Positions 19,874 to 37,253 are shown, numbered from the stretch's first letter. The stretch: 64,000 nucleotides of DNA from Balanoglossus misakiensis (GCA_040954595.2 CM082596.2:7626001-7690000), one strand, 5' to 3'. Numbers and translations: made by a program. The notes: a model not told the origin generated them from the letters alone.

Positions 19874-20881
19874 CTACACGTAAGCAGGTGGTCTCAAGGC
19901 GCGAGAGTTTCTCGAACGACATATTCTGGTCAACATCGACCTGATGGTGTTCCTGTACTCCTCCTGGCGGAGTCCGTAGGTGAGCGGGCCCGTAGCCGTG
20001 CTAGCCAGGGCAAACAGCCCCGCGACAACAGTCGATGTGTTGTCGATGCAGTGTTGGCACAAGGCGGCTATCTGCAAGAGTATGAGGAACGGCAGCCAAC
20101 CGCAGAGGAGGATACACAGCATGACGAGCAGGGCGACCGTGCTCTTGCGGCCCGTGCGAAAATCCGCCCGCTCGCTTCGGTTCACGGCGGCTTTCTGACT
20201 GCGGATCTTCTCCGCCTCTCGCTTGGCCATGATCACGATCCTCAGGTTGCAGAAGATGATGGCGACGGTGCAAGGGAACAGGATCCCGTAGACGATAATA
20301 CAGAGGTACTCCAGCGTGGCAACGTGCTTGAGGAGGCAGCCCGAAGAACGCCGCCTGAGGGCGATGTTGTTCCAGCCCAGCAAGGGGGCGGCACTGTACA
20401 ACAAGGCGACGGCCCACGTCACCGCGCAGATAAGGAAAGTTTTACGAGTCGTTATGGACTTCTTATATCGGAAAGGGTAAAATAGCTGATAGTACTTGTT
20501 AAAAGTTGTAACAAGCATGTTTAAAACAAAGCTCATGAGGCCGAAGGTTTGCAGAGTCGCCATGGTCATGCAAGTCCAGTAACTTTTGTCGGTAAAATAT
20601 GGCGACATGGACCAGGTGACGACGGGCATGGTGACGGTACCAATGAACAAGCCCGCCACCGTTAAACTACCGTAGAAATAGTTCGAAGTGGTGTGTAAAT
20701 TCCTGTTGGTGATAATCGCCGACATAATTAACACGTTTGGCATTGAAAGCGCCAAGCTCACCGCAGTCAGCGCCAAGATGCCCGGAATGGCTATGGTCAC
20801 GGAGGCCTCGTCTCCAGGTGACGTCAGATTGGCGCAGGGTGTCGCCGTCTCCTTGGTAGCGTTTTCGTCGAGAGCTTCCAT
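19874..20881 (-). CDS. Atypical class A (rhodopsin-family) GPCR, intronless paralogue
   Basis: A receptor of 335 residues closely related to the one at 13158-14288 (shared YFYGSLTVAGL-type TM2, PLLGWNN, and KSTVALLV then GWLPFLILL in TM6). It keeps N49 (1.50), the cysteine pair C104 and C182, W6.48 and P6.50. It lacks Asp2.50 (Gly77), has N128-K-Y in place of DRY, and GPLTY (298-302) in place of NPxxY. N-glycosylation sites NAT and NLT lie in the N-terminus. The C-terminus ends AYV. The start ATG at 20881 gives a normal N-terminal length. The gene has no intron, and the shared changes suggest that this receptor pair descended from one already altered ancestor. Ligand unknown. Confidence 0.88.
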   Translation of the reverse strand: MEALDENATKETATPCANLTSPGDEASVTIAIPGILALTAVSLALSMPNVLIMSAIITNRNLHTTSNYFYGSLTVAGLFIGTVTMPVVTWSMSPYFTDKSYWTCMTMATLQTFGLMSFVLNMLVTTFNKYYQLFYPFRYKKSITTRKTFLICAVTWAVALLYSAAPLLGWNNIALRRRSSGCLLKHVATLEYLCIIVYGILFPCTVAIIFCNLRIVIMAKREAEKIRSQKAAVNRSERADFRTGRKSTVALLVMLCILLCGWLPFLILLQIAALCQHCIDNTSTVVAGLFALASTATGPLTYGLRQEEYRNTIRSMLTRICRSRNSRALRPPAYV

Positions 20882-23800
20882 GGTCGTATTTTTCGCAGGA
20901 CTGCGTCACCAGTACAAGCCGGAAAGAGAGGGGGGGTCAAGCGTGAGATGTGATGTAAGCCCCCTCTTCAAATTACCAACCTTGCGCCGCAGAGTCACAT
21001 GTTCTCAGACACCCAAGAAGAAGCAAGGTCCGGGCAGTAAACAAACCGGCGGCGACTTGTGGACAAGCGATTCCAAATGCACCCCGAGTCACACAAGAAC
21101 TTGGTCTTCTTTGAACAATGTTAATAATATTGACCCACAGCCGATAATGTCAGCTTAATTCCCATACAGCATGATTTACGCGCAACTGATGGCGACCATT
21201 AAACACAATCAGCTGATCTTCTTTTTTCGGATCTACACAGAACGTCTAAAATGGTACTGAGTCAAAGATTGTGCGTTATACAAAAATACCCTACAGACGA
21301 TAAATCACACGAGTGGTCATGTATCCGCCAGTGTGAGAGAGAGTACGAGTTTCCGCAGTCTGTTTGGCAGTGATACGCACGACACGTCCTGTGTACACAT
21401 ACACGACACGTAACCGGTACATACATGTACATGTACAACTTCCTTCTTTTGACAAAAATAGCTCAAACCCCGTCTTGACTTACATAACCATGGGTCAGCG
21501 CTTCGGAACTTCTCCGGCTAGTGTGTGAATAGCACGTGCAATTCCTGTCGGACGAATCAGCTGTGTAGACCTCGGCTATGTACCCGAGAAACATAACCAC
21601 TGCATCCGATCTGCTGTCGCACGCGCAGGCAACTGTCGATTAAAGATGAGCGGGTGGGATTTCTCTCTGTGAAACGATTTTAGAAATGTTCTGAACTGCA
21701 CCAACACGTTTCTGGCACTTCTGCAAGTCGAGGCGAAACCGGACAGAAATCGTCGTCTGCTAACCGCACTTCACAATGTGCATATCTTCACGGACAGAAC
21801 GACTGTGCCTTGATATCGAAACAAATCGACTTCTTACGTGTGATTTGTTTGAAACGACCCTTATAAGAAGGGTCATTTGAGGTAACGGCGACCATAAATA
21901 ACATTTTAAGACGTCAGACACTAATTGTAAACTCTCACCCAATGGGATGTTCTACTGCTTGGAATACGGCGACGATCGATGACGGCGCACGTCGATTTCA
22001 GTGTTACCTGAAATTCTTCGGGGTTTTTTTTTGAGAGAGAGCATTCAATCTGATTAAAAATCATGTGAAAATATAATCTTCTCATTGCCTTGGCTGGGCC
22101 TGTGCTGCTTTGCAAAAGGGCGACAGTAGCAGAACGAAAGTTTAAGTGAAAACAAGCCTTAAGTGGAGACCCAACTAATGTTGAAAAAAGGCACAGCGTT
22201 GTGAGAGGTTTTTGTCGGCTATATTTCTTAACAGAAAGAATAGAGTATACCAAAGTGGACTTCTTGTCTACTTCATCCCGACGAACAATTCATTCTCGAT
22301 GTGGAAAGTTGTGAAACATCGACTCATTTCGAGTTAAAGGGGCGAGCAGGCAAGTTGTTAATATTCAGGCAGCATCGTGTCTTGACAAGACTGCAGGCTG
22401 AGTATCACCGTCGTTAAAGTTATATGATACTTGAGGTAAAAGAAATAGCTGAATGAATTATAATGTTTTAATTGAAATATACCAGGGTATGGGCATTTTC
22501 CATGTCAGTTGTCTTTGTTGGAACTGCGGCGGAGTATTACTTTGAAACGAGGTGAAAAGGTTTTATTGCCCCTTTCCAATAGGGCTACTGAATTGTTTGC
22601 GGACGGATCTGACCTCCAGTGGCACTTGTTCATGTCCGGATCCATCGTCCAAATGGTTTTGCGATCATTCGACCGCACAGACCTTGCACAACCAAGACAC
22701 GACTTGTGATTTGTAAAAGGTATCTTTTCAGTGAAACATACAGCTGTAGCTCGTGTCAGATACGTGATCAGCTGCGTGTATCTGCCGCCGGGAGCGGTGT
22801 CGAGAGAACGCCCCGGACCGGAGAGAATACAGCTTGGCCGCCGCAAACGATAAGATAACACCTACTCGCGAAAGTCATTCAGCATGTTCGCCGCATATAT
22901 GGTGGGTAATTAAACAACTAGATGTGTGGCCTATAGACCTTTCAACCTTGCCGTATACCGCGCCAAAGCCGTTTAGTAACGATGTGTTATTCTCGAAGCG
23001 TACATTTATGCAAACACCTCCATAGGGCGTTTGGTCACTGAGTAATGAACTACATGATCATTGATGAAATATTCATCATCAAGCTATTAAAATGTGATTT
23101 TCGCAAGTATAGGATGCTTTACTCCTAGTGAGTCATGTTAAATATTAAAGGGTGAGAGTTAACAATAAGGAGTATTGCCGTGTTGATCTTCAGAACAATA
23201 TGAATTGAAGTTATGTAGCACTCTGTGATCAACGAGTTGAAACTACTGCATGAGCTTTCGGGAACATGAAGTCCCCTTCATCAGATGCACACAGAGTGAG
23301 AGTTGTATACTCTCCAGAAGCTGTGTCGTAAACGTACGTGTTTCTCCCTGTTTCAGGGGCAGTTTTCAATCCCTGGTTCTTTCCCTAATGAAGCTTTGCA
23401 ATAAAGTGTTTCATATACATGTACAGCCTATTACATTCCAGGTCGAGTTTAAAATCTGCCCTCTCTCAATCGCAGTCATCAACGCGCAGCCTAATTTCAC
23501 CAATATACGGCTTGTAATATCATGGAATAAAGTATGATCGAAATTAAAATAGGGATGTTAAGGATCGCGTCAATTGAGGTGACAACATCATATAATGAAT
23601 CAGTGATAAATTGTCTTTGCAGGAAACGAAATTAACTCACTGACATGCACTGTGATATTGCAGTCAATCGATCAGAACGTGGGCAGTGCGCCATTTGCAA
23701 CAGGAAATTGCCAATTGAATAACATGTGATTATACAAAATCAAGTCTTCCTCACTGAAGACTCAAAGTAACCAGAGTTTAAGACTTACAAATATCCAACC

Positions 23801-23923
23801 TAAATAGCTATGCCAAACGTGTTGCCAGCATATGCCAAACCCCCCACGGCCAAACCACAGACTGACCAGTATACATGCATGTATGTAACTGGTGCAATTT
23901 GCATGATAACACAGTCACCACCT
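20882..23923. other. Intergenic, no gene recognised
   Basis: The upstream flank of the second GPCR followed by unassigned DNA. I found no exon with family resemblance and no RNA gene. Open frames of 60-118 codons on both strands look like chance. Confidence 0.35.
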
Positions 23924-23976
23924 GTTAATTGAAATAAATCGCACTGTTAATATCAGTGCGATTTATTTCAATTAAC
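23924..23976. repeat. Perfect 23-bp inverted repeat
   Basis: GTTAATTGAAATAAATCGCA followed by CTG is mirrored exactly after a 7-nt loop (TTAATAT). A transcript from either strand would form a 23-bp perfect hairpin. It may be a tiny fold-back remnant; the very high pairing and AT-rich stem do not look like a typical microRNA precursor. Confidence 0.8.
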
Positions 23977-26653
23977 GATAATTGGTTATTGGAACGAATG
24001 TCAGGCAATTTTAGCACTCAGTAGTTACGAGGGTGTTTCTTTTAAATATACACGGGTTAAGAAAATTGAAACTGTTAGTATTAGTGCCAACTGCCAACCG
24101 GCCAGGTCTGTCCCCAGTCTCTGTCTCTATATATCAGCCCCCCTTAACTATTAAACAGAGGTAAATAACATCGAACGTGGGGAATTAACGTGAATTTCAC
24201 TTAAATATAACCGATATCGGGAATGTAGGTCACAGAACCATGACCTTATAACATTTTTTCCGCATCGTGATGCTGATTACTACTTAAAACCATATCAATT
24301 TAATATCTTGCAAGTACTGGTTTGCAGTACAGCAATAAATCTTCGTCGATATGAGCATAATTACTGAGTGGGTGGATTTACATGGATTTGGGGTGGGTGA
24401 ATAATGAACACGATCCGTCAACACAGACCCGTATCGGCGTCGAGAGAAAAATGAGTAGGCGTCGATACTATACCGTCATCGCTGGCAACGTTTGAAAAGT
24501 TCACTGACCTCATCAGAGCCGTCTATACTGTCAACGTCCGTCTTCGCACAGTATTTCAAACAAACACACTTGGTGTCTCCGTTCTAAGTAGTTTTATAGG
24601 TGGGTGTGTGGCCTATGGTTCTTTGGTGTCAGTCATGTCACTTTAAACGTAAACAGAAACAAACACCAGGATTTACTGAGTATATACATTATACATTATA
24701 TGGAAAAGCACTTGGGAAGAACGTGGAGTAATTCTGGAAGTAAGCGATGGCAGTGGCCAAATGCTTTCTAAATATTCAGGCTTCAGTGACCAATTTCTTC
24801 TGCAAACCTACATATACTGTTTATTTTGTTCTGTCTTTAGTTTAACCTTTCACAATTCCACTGACTGCAGCTGTATGTTGCAAACTGCAATCTGAACATT
24901 CAACAAATACTGCAAGTATAGAATTGGTATTAAATCATCAAATGTCAATTTTAGAAGACAAATATTGAGGGGGAAAATAGCAGTAGACGTCGTTAAAACC
25001 GTATCAAGCTGGGCGGCACGGTTTATTAAAGACCAAGTTTGTTTGGAAACCCATTGAAGCAGACGATAACAGAGCGAGACGTACTGAAGTGTACTTTTAT
25101 CCTTGTTCACATACCACAACTTGATATAAACAGCACGTCCGGGGCATACTGATTCATTTTCAACTGGTACTTAGATAACAGAACGGATATCGTCGCAAAA
25201 TCTTTTTTTTTTAAATCCCAGTTTCGAATAAATTTCGGATGCCCATCTTTCTGAAAATACATCATGGAATGCGGGTGTTTCCACGTTGTTTTTGATAAGA
25301 AATGTGGCTGTTAAAAATGCCCGGGCAAAAGGACAAAAAAAAATGCAGCACAGTCTTTAGATACTCGTTATCAGAACCCCCCTCCCACAAAATCATCCCT
25401 TACTGCAACTGTGCAACTTGATCAGGACAGTTATCAGTGCAATCGAAAAAAACCCTGATTAATAGCATCCGGACATAGACACAAAACGACATACACGTTC
25501 AGCGTTGCCGCGGCGGTTCTCAAAACCCTCAAAATAAATCTGTCGAGGTTTAATATCACCCAATAGGGTAAATCAAGGCCGGATTATCGCCTTTTAATTG
25601 TTATGAATCCTCAGGCGACTCGATTGACGAATTTCTCCTCAAACTGTCGTGAAATTTACTGTCGCCATAGGAATACAGCAGTGCGTCAGTGACATATAAG
25701 CGAGATAGACAAAAAATAAACCCCCGGTTTGTGGTTTGTGGCATTTCTCTCTAGTTCTGTAATGTTTGTTAAATTTTCCCCATTGTATAATTGTAAGTAA
25801 CAATCATAACACTTTCCGGAATATAGAATTTATATATAACAATCCGAACTGCTTTGTCTTGTGAGATTGGGAAAGTCTTATATGCTTCAATCAGATTTAC
25901 GGAGTGTTTTCGCATAAATCAGGAGTCTTTAGGCAACCAATATGCACAAAAGAAAATCGTATTTGAGATCATTTTCAATGTTTACATAGTTTCGGGACAA
26001 TTGGCTATATTTTGACAACTGGACAATACCTTATGCATAGTCCTGCGGAGATTGCTTCATATGTACATATAGTAGCTGTACGACAGAATTCACTGCACTA
26101 ACTGCTGAGGGCGCCATGACTACGTCGGATATACACTATTTTTGTGATTGTTGAAACATCGATTTCGATATTGATTAATTTCGGTCAATGAAACAAAAAA
26201 TAATAACGAAAAATCCAAGCATATGCACATTACAGTTACTGTTAGAGGAATTATGCCGTCGAAGAGATTGACGATGTCACTCATGTAACGCGAGTTCTCA
26301 TTGGCACAAAGGTCATTTATCCAAATCACGGCATGAAATTTTTCTTACCAATCAGCTGGCGACTATTTCATTGCGCGGTGTGTTTCCTAACTTTATTTAG
26401 TTAGAGAAGAATATCTGTAGCTTAATAAATATTCAATGAAAAAAACAGAGAAATTATTATCATCCGAGATACAATACGTGTACCTTAATCACTTTAACCA
26501 ATCACAAAAGCCGTACTGTAGGCTCTCGGTCACAGCAGATATTGTCACCTGATTCATTGACCTGACCTTTGTAAACAGAAACGAAGCACTTTCCCAGAAC
26601 ATGTCGAAGTTGTGAAAAGGGCTGGTTGAGGGAAACCATACGGTGATATCATC
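23977..26653. other. Intergenic, no gene recognised
   Basis: AT-rich DNA up to the UBE2G2 start codon. The UBE2G2 promoter and 5' UTR should lie in the last few hundred bases, but no core-promoter motif stands out. No other gene is supported. Confidence 0.35.
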
Positions 26654-29019
26654 ATGGCTGGCTCAGCTTTGAAGAGGCTGATGGCAGAATACAAGCGTAA
26701 GTATATCAGTTACTTGCTCTTCTACGTGAGAGGAATGTTATTTTTGGCGAGAACGTGGCGATGGGCGGGTTCAAATCCATTCGTACAGCGTGACTCCCAG
26801 TGTACTGTACAAAACACCAGATCACAGGTCCGTTGCCATGTATTCTTGGCTGTGGGTCCAAACACACAGCCGAGGGAATTGTAGGCTACGGTCACATACA
26901 CACGGCCACTGCCTGGCTGAGCGAATTCCCAGGCACAAAGCAAGCGAAATCTCGTCCAATATGGCGACAATATTGAGAGGGGGCGGGGGGGGGGGGTGAA
27001 ATGACGAATATAACCACAAAGCTAAGGTTGCTGATTCATTGCCATACACATGTATGAATCCCCCCTTCCATGTTTGAAGTCAGAGAATATGATTTACAAA
27101 TTCCATCAATCCCACAATGTCATAGCGTTGATGAAATACTGCATCAGTGCTTGTGTGTTACTCACTAATAGTAATAAACTGCTCATTGAAATATCATTTT
27201 CATTTTACTGTCAGAGCTAACATTGAATCCACCGGAAGGCATAGTAGCAGGACCAGCCAATGAAGAGAATTTCTTTGAGTGGGAGGCTTTAATAGTGTAA
27301 GTATTGTACACCTGTGATTAGATTCAATCATTATATGTGTATTGTGCATCATGGATGTGGCTGTATTACTTATTACTTTGGGTCTGACATCATACAGCAT
27401 AGCATTGAATCTGGGTTGTCATCCAATACAGAAGCCATTTTCAGATTTCGTGAAAGTGCAGTGTTGGACTAACAGTGCAACTTCCAAAATTACTTTTCTT
27501 AATTCGGATAATATTACTTCTCACTTCTGAAGCAGATCAGTTCAGAAGGTAGTGACTTTATTTGACAAAATGCTAAAGAGATTTGTGAGGAGTCGAGGTT
27601 ATACCTTTTGTCCCCAAGTCTTCATTACAGCATTCTGGTGGAAGATATTTGTAATTCTTGTAATTTATTTCTCAACAGGGGTCCTGAAGGAACTTATTTT
27701 GAAGGTGGTGTCTTCCCAGCAACAATTACATTTCCATCCGACTATCCTCTGAGTCCTCCCAAAATGAGATTTACATGTGAAATGTTTCACCCAAATAGTA
27801 AGTGTGATAGTACAAATAATATAGTGATGGTTCATTTTGCCACTAGTTGATGATTGACTGTAGGAATTGTTACTTGAGTTTACAGTATTGATATTGCAGA
27901 ACAAAAATCTTGGAAACTTAGTTGACAGTTTCATCTATCAGAGCTTTAACCCTTTCACCTCCATTTGCATGTATAGAGGTCCACCTGTGTCATTGAAAAC
28001 AATGGGATTGGGCAAAACCATGGTGGTGGAAGGATAAAGTCTGATAATTTATAAGATATCGTTGGTACACCTGTTTCACAATGATGGGCCAATCAGAGAC
28101 AGGTCCAGACCAAGGCGAGTTACCACTTTCTTGCACCGTTACATGTTGCAGTTTACCCAGATGGACAGGTGTGCATATCCATACTCCACGCACCTGGTGA
28201 TGATCCAATGGGATACGAGAGCAGTGCCGAAAGGTGGAGCCCTGTGCAGAGTGTGGAAAAAATTTTACTCTCTGTGGTCAGCATGTTAGCAGGTGGGTGA
28301 TGCAAATTAGTCTGTGTGGCCGCGCCACCTGCTGTGGTTTTAGTTTGGTGATTGAGCGCGTGTTGCCCGTATGTTCCTTTGGTTGGTTCTCCCACAGTGT
28401 TCCATCCAGAATTGCATCAATGGAGGGGGATATGCCCCCCCCCTCTTTGCCAGTATATTGGTGGGGGGGGGGGATTCCACTCTGGCATGGATGGGGGGAA
28501 TTAATAGAATCTCACACTCCCAAAGGACCCAGGATCCTATTTCTCACACGAGTTGGGGATTTTTTGTCCCACACTTGCGGCACTTACACGACCAAAAATA
28601 AGCCAAATTCGCATTAGTAACATTGAATAATTGACTGTGTAACTGTTGTCTGGCACGTTGTATTTCTGTCCATGTACATGTATTACACTTCACACCATTG
28701 GGTAACATTTAACGTGCCTTATTACAAAACGTTTTGTCATCCAATCAGCGCTCGCGTCATATAGAGCTTTCGATTCTGCAAAAGTGTGGGATCAATTTAT
28801 CCCCCACTCTCGATCCCAAACTCCCAGCAGCCAGGAGTGTGAGAGTGTAATATCTCCACCATGTGAGAGAAATGAGATTTTCTCCACATTTATTTCTTTT
28901 CACCAGAGCCTAATGACGAAAGTGGCGCCAACGTGGACGCCTCCAAAATGTGGCGGGACGACAGGCAGAACTTTAAAACGATTGCGGAACAGATTGTCAA
29001 GAAATCACTCGGATTTTGA
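26654..29019 (+). CDS. UBE2G2: Ubiquitin-conjugating enzyme E2 G2 (five exons)
   Basis: The E2 enzyme of ER-associated degradation; in other animals it works with gp78/AMFR and HRD1-type ligases to build Lys48 chains. Exons are 26654-26696, 27215-27296, 27679-27797, 28152-28292 and 28907-29019, all with GT-AG borders and consistent phase. They join to 165 codons, exactly the human length. The protein starts [15 protein letters not shown]; it holds [37 protein letters not shown] and the active site [20 protein letters not shown], which includes the catalytic Cys and the acidic loop characteristic of the Ubc7/G2 class. It ends KKSLGF. It converges with CNPPD1 on the opposite strand. A short MITE at 27946-28034 lies in intron 3. 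An AATAAA at about 30689 may serve the 3' end. Confidence 0.97.
27946..28034. repeat. Short AACCCTTTCACC element, copy 1
   Basis: About 90 bp starting TTAACCCTTTCACC and ending CCATGGTGGTGGAAGGATAAA, in intron 3 of UBE2G2. A second copy at 34234-34333 shares both ends and the middle (GTATA(G/A)AGGTCCA, CAATGG). The ends are roughly inverted (TTAACCCTTTCACC with GGTGGTGAAAGGGTTAA), so it is a very small MITE. Confidence 0.65.
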
Positions 29020-30927
29020 AGAAGGTATCCTAGAAAGGGTGTGAAATTATGTTGTTTGGGTGTGCCATTTGGCTTGGGGAGTTCTAGGACGATGGTTACC
29101 ATGCCAACTCGCACAACACCTGGTAGCTTAAGAGGACATAGCCAAATTTTCTTGATTTTATATCTAAAAAAATCACAGAAAAGGCACACCAAAAATTTAA
29201 AAAATTCACTTTTCAGAAAAATATAGAATATATATAACCAAAGCAATAACACAATCTAAAAACAGGCAAAGATTTTTCTGTCATTGGAATGTTTCTCAAA
29301 GATTATTCATAAAATGAAGGATTGCTTGTACAATAATGAACTGCCGTAATGCAAGATGGAATTTATTCAGTGAATGTATCAAAATGGCTGCATTTTCAAA
29401 TTAATATCAAATCTGTCAGTCAACACAACAAGTTGTTTCCCCAAAAGAAATGTTGTGCTCCAATGTTTCTGAATTTTTGCTTAGAGGGTGGGTCTGTTTC
29501 AAAGAATCAATAATTGTACTGCCGTAATAGAAGTTTAACATTGATGCTTATTTCAGTTCAACTGTTTTATCAATTTTATGTTTGTAATCCTTGTGTCAGT
29601 TATATACTTTAAATATTTATTTGATTTTAAAAGTTTTGGTGTTCATATTACACATGTATAGGGAAATTCATGACTGTGTATTCACCAGAAGGTTGTTTTT
29701 TTACAGTCTGTTTACTGTCAACAATTTTGTGTGATTGGTCAATTACAGTCATGTGATTTGATAAGTTCTGTCATGTGAAAGATTTGCATAATCTGCGGGC
29801 GCATAGAAAAATCCTGTGATGTGATTGGGCAATCAGTGTCACGTGACTAACCTTCGATCAGTCTGCATGCTGTGTTTCATCAGCTTCAAGCAGTTGTATT
29901 TTGTGAATCGGGCTGGAGAGTCGATTTCAAGTCAGGTGATTTCTTGAATTTTGGGTAGTTTTTTGGGGGGGCTGTCGTTCGTCGTAACACTAACAGTGGT
30001 GGCCTGCCTTGAGTGTAGTTAGCCCTGGGTTCCATGGTTGTGTAGTGAGAGGCCTTACAAGCCTCACTGTACAAACGCAGCCTCTCAGTCCCCCCTCCCC
30101 CACCCTCCCCCCATTCCTGGAACCTAGGGCTACATGTGGTTTTGATCCCAGTCAACCATGTTGCTTTATCAACTCAGACTTCAAACATCAAGGCCACAAG
30201 TACCAACAACAGCATTTTGTGTACACTGTGAACATGGCGATTAACACAGCCTCTGAATATTCATTGAAGGACTCTGTCAACTTGTTGATCTCCGTCGCAC
30301 AATCAGCAGCAGTTTTAAAAAAAAACAGGCGAAGAGCACAAGGCATTGGAGTGTAGGGGTGGTTTTGGTCAAGGTCCAGGGTTTTAAGGTATAAACATCC
30401 TGTGGCTGGGTCTGTGTCAAGTGTCAATCGAATCTGGTAGTCAAGCCTTACTGTAAATGGATGAATTGATTCCGGGGAAGAGATTTCTCACACTATGAAG
30501 GATCATGATTACTGTGTACTGTAATAGCATCTTCTATCTTTTCATCTGGTATTTACTTTTAGTTCTCCTTGATTGAATTCCAGTGAAAAATGTCAGGGGG
30601 GTCATATTGTACATCTGATGTAGGGCAACAAGCAAGGTCTTTTAAAGACAGCGTGCAAATTCAATCATGTGTACCAATTTTATACTGGCAATAAAGTAAT
30701 AGATTGGGAAGTTCAAATTGCTGTGTGACATCCTTGCTTTTTATGTGACGGGAATATAGTAGGAAGAGTTCATCACAAAAAATCGTAAAAATGTCTCGAT
30801 GTATCAGTAATCTTCACTTGCCTTTACTGATTTATTCCCCCCTGCAAACTTTCTGCCCCCCACCCCCAACTATAACTTGCATCTAGAATTACATGCAAGT
30901 TATCGGCACATGCAGGTACATGGAGCA
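29020..30927. other. UBE2G2 3' flank and intergenic
   Basis: It probably includes the UBE2G2 3' UTR. No second gene is supported. GC-poor, with several homopolymer runs. Confidence 0.35.
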
Positions 30928-31218
30928 TTAAAGCGCATAGCTCGTCTCACGCGCATAACTTCCCAGCAAATTTTCCAGTCGATGCGTTCAAATAGTGGAC
31001 TGCCTTCGCTTCCTTCCATAATTCATGCGCACCGTATAGTAGATTCTGGTTTTGTCCCTCCTTTTCACCCAAGCTAGTGTCTTTTCCCGATCTCCGACAC
31101 AGATTATGGTCGCCGCCATCTTGTATGAGCACTGCCTTATGGGATTGACTGTTCACTAAACGTCTGTAACCAGCGGCTACAGCTGGAACATGCGTGTGAG
31201 ACGAGCTATGCGCTTTAA
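30928..31218. mobile_element. MITE with TTAAAGCGCATAGCTCGTC ends
   Basis: The ends are 29-bp inverted repeats: TTAAAGCGCATAGCTCGTCT plus CACGCGCAT on the left and ATGCGTGTGAG plus ACGAGCTATGCGCTTTAA on the right, differing at one site. The element is 291 bp with no coding capacity. Its interior (GACTGCCTTCG, TTCATGCGCAC, TTTTGTCCC, TGCCTTATGG) recurs in diverged form at 47130-47320. Confidence 0.8.
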
Positions 31219-32249
31219 CCAGAACTTGCAGGACACAGCCAGGATAGCCAGCCACACAAACAGTGAGTCCTCTCCTAAAAACCACTCAATCACTTCCCAC
31301 ACAGATCTAAATTACATAAATGTTTTAATAGCAAATGGTGAATGAATACATGTAGCATACTAAAGTGCAACAGATTCTGAGTGACCAGACATTTACACAA
31401 TGTCACCACTCAAAGTGCTTATAAAATCCAGTTTCCATATTCAAGATCTACGATCATTAACATATTAAAATATAAATATGAATTTATAATGATATAATCA
31501 TAAAAATGCCCTTGACTTCTGAATGACCACAGCATGATAGCAAGCTTACATTCCTACCACGACAAATATTAATTAAATACCATAACTTATAATTAATTTA
31601 ACATGCTACCACTGTAAGAAAGATTGCCAAGCCCTCAATTGGCAACATCTTATTTCTTTCGTTTCTGCTCTGATGTAACCACTACCTACATCTTTTCTCT
31701 CATGAAAGATAGCTTTGTCACAGAAGGCAAAAACATGGAAGACTTGTCCTTCAACCGTATAAAAGGGACACATTTCTCGACCTTGGCATTTGAACATACC
31801 GGTGGCAATGTACTTGTCTCACAGCGAAGGGAGTTTACAATTTGAATTTGCCACATGTCTCCCACACCAGTAGGCCACTTACAGATGGATACAAGTGCAT
31901 CACAGCTTGTTTAATTTTTTTTAATTAATTTAAATTGTGCAGTTCAGAGGCAGTGGAGGTAAATGGGACGGTGCCTTGGGGAAGAAAAATGCCATAAATA
32001 AACGTAATACAGTGTAACAAAACGTGGGATATCTGAGAATAATCATCATTTTTTGCCGTTCATGGAATTCACAGTAGGTGACAGGGTAGGTATTGCAAGG
32101 ACAAGGTGAGGCAGGGGATTTTCTGCTGACCCAGTATTTTTTTGCAGCCTGGGAATTTTTAGACTGCAGCTGGTGCACTACTGGCCATCCCCACCCTACA
32201 TGTAGTTATATAACTCATAGCAAAACTGTACACAAAATGCAGGCCTGCG
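31219..32249. other. CNPPD1 3' flank, no feature recognised
   Basis: Downstream of the CNPPD1 stop on the minus strand; it probably holds the 3' UTR. No clear polyadenylation signal was identified and no other gene is supported. Confidence 0.35.
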
Positions 32250-36276
<4,027 letters not shown>

Positions 36277-36429
36277 TGTTACGATCACAGCTTTGTTGAT
36301 TTCATAATGTTCAACTAAAATTTGTATGATTTCTGGTTTCCCCGGTATGGCAGTATGGCCTTCGACTGGATCCCGCGACGAATCATCGTACATCGCGAGA
36401 AAATTCGAGACTTTGTCTATTGGCCTCAT

Positions 36430-36709
36430 TCTTGACTCTAGAGAGCGCTATTTCAGTCAAGTCTGAGTGAACATAGCCAGCTTTGATTTCCTGTGGTTTG
36501 CTAAAAAACCTAGGGCAATAGATCATGACCTCATAGATATAGATAGGAGCCATAGATCATGTTGGTCTTTGCACGGCCAAATGCGTAACTCCTTCTCATA
36601 TATTCAAGAAAGCCCTGGTCTCTGAAAAAGTAGTTATCCGCCATGCCTACCGCCATGCACATCTCAAGTACATGCTGATCTCCGGAAAGCAAACAGTTTC
36701 CCAGTCTCT
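36430..36709. other. CNPPD1 upstream region
   Basis: The likely promoter and 5' UTR of CNPPD1. No specific core element is recognised. Confidence 0.3.
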
Positions 36710-37130
36710 TTAAGGATGTACGCGCAGAACATAAACCGGAAACAGTGCGCGCCCGGTCTTTTTCCCATAGGATTACATTGAAAATTGCTAGAAAACAAAC
36801 TTCTACTATTGTCATTTTCACGAAATTTTACACATAGCTCAATCCAACAAATATAAATTCATTGGTCAAATAAAATATAGGGGTCACCGCGCTCTATTTT
36901 GAGATAAATTGCGTCAAAAAATTTGCCCATAGACAAACCATTGGTGAAAAATGCTGAGTCATCAGTTTTCTTCTACTATCGACCAAATTCATGGCTCTGT
37001 ATTTCAAAAACAAGTGCGGTGACCCCTATATTTTATTACGGATTTTCATTATACATACAAAGGAGAATCCAAAAATCCACAATTAAAAAAAATGACAATA
37101 CTTTCAATTTTACTGAACGTACATCCTTAA
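36710..37130. mobile_element. MITE with TTAAGGATGTACG ends
   Basis: The 13-bp perfect inverted ends TTAAGGATGTACG (36710-36722) and CGTACATCCTTAA (37118-37130) bound 421 bp. A second inverted pair lies inside: AAAATATAGGGGTCACCGC near 36871 and GCGGTGACCCCTATATTTT near 37016. It has no coding capacity. It sits between CNPPD1 and the serine-rich gene. Confidence 0.75.
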
Positions 37131-37253
37131 TACTGATTTTTATTACAAAATAAACCAAATACCATGAATGCAAATTAAACGCTACAAATGTATAGTAAAT
37201 TGATCGACTCTTTCATGAATGAAACAAATAATTTCCACTTAAACGGAATTAAC

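Noticed and set aside
26768-26778. GGTTCAAATCC, which resembles a tRNA B box
   Set aside because: No A box or cloverleaf can be drawn upstream. It may be chance or a decayed SINE in intron 1 of UBE2G2.
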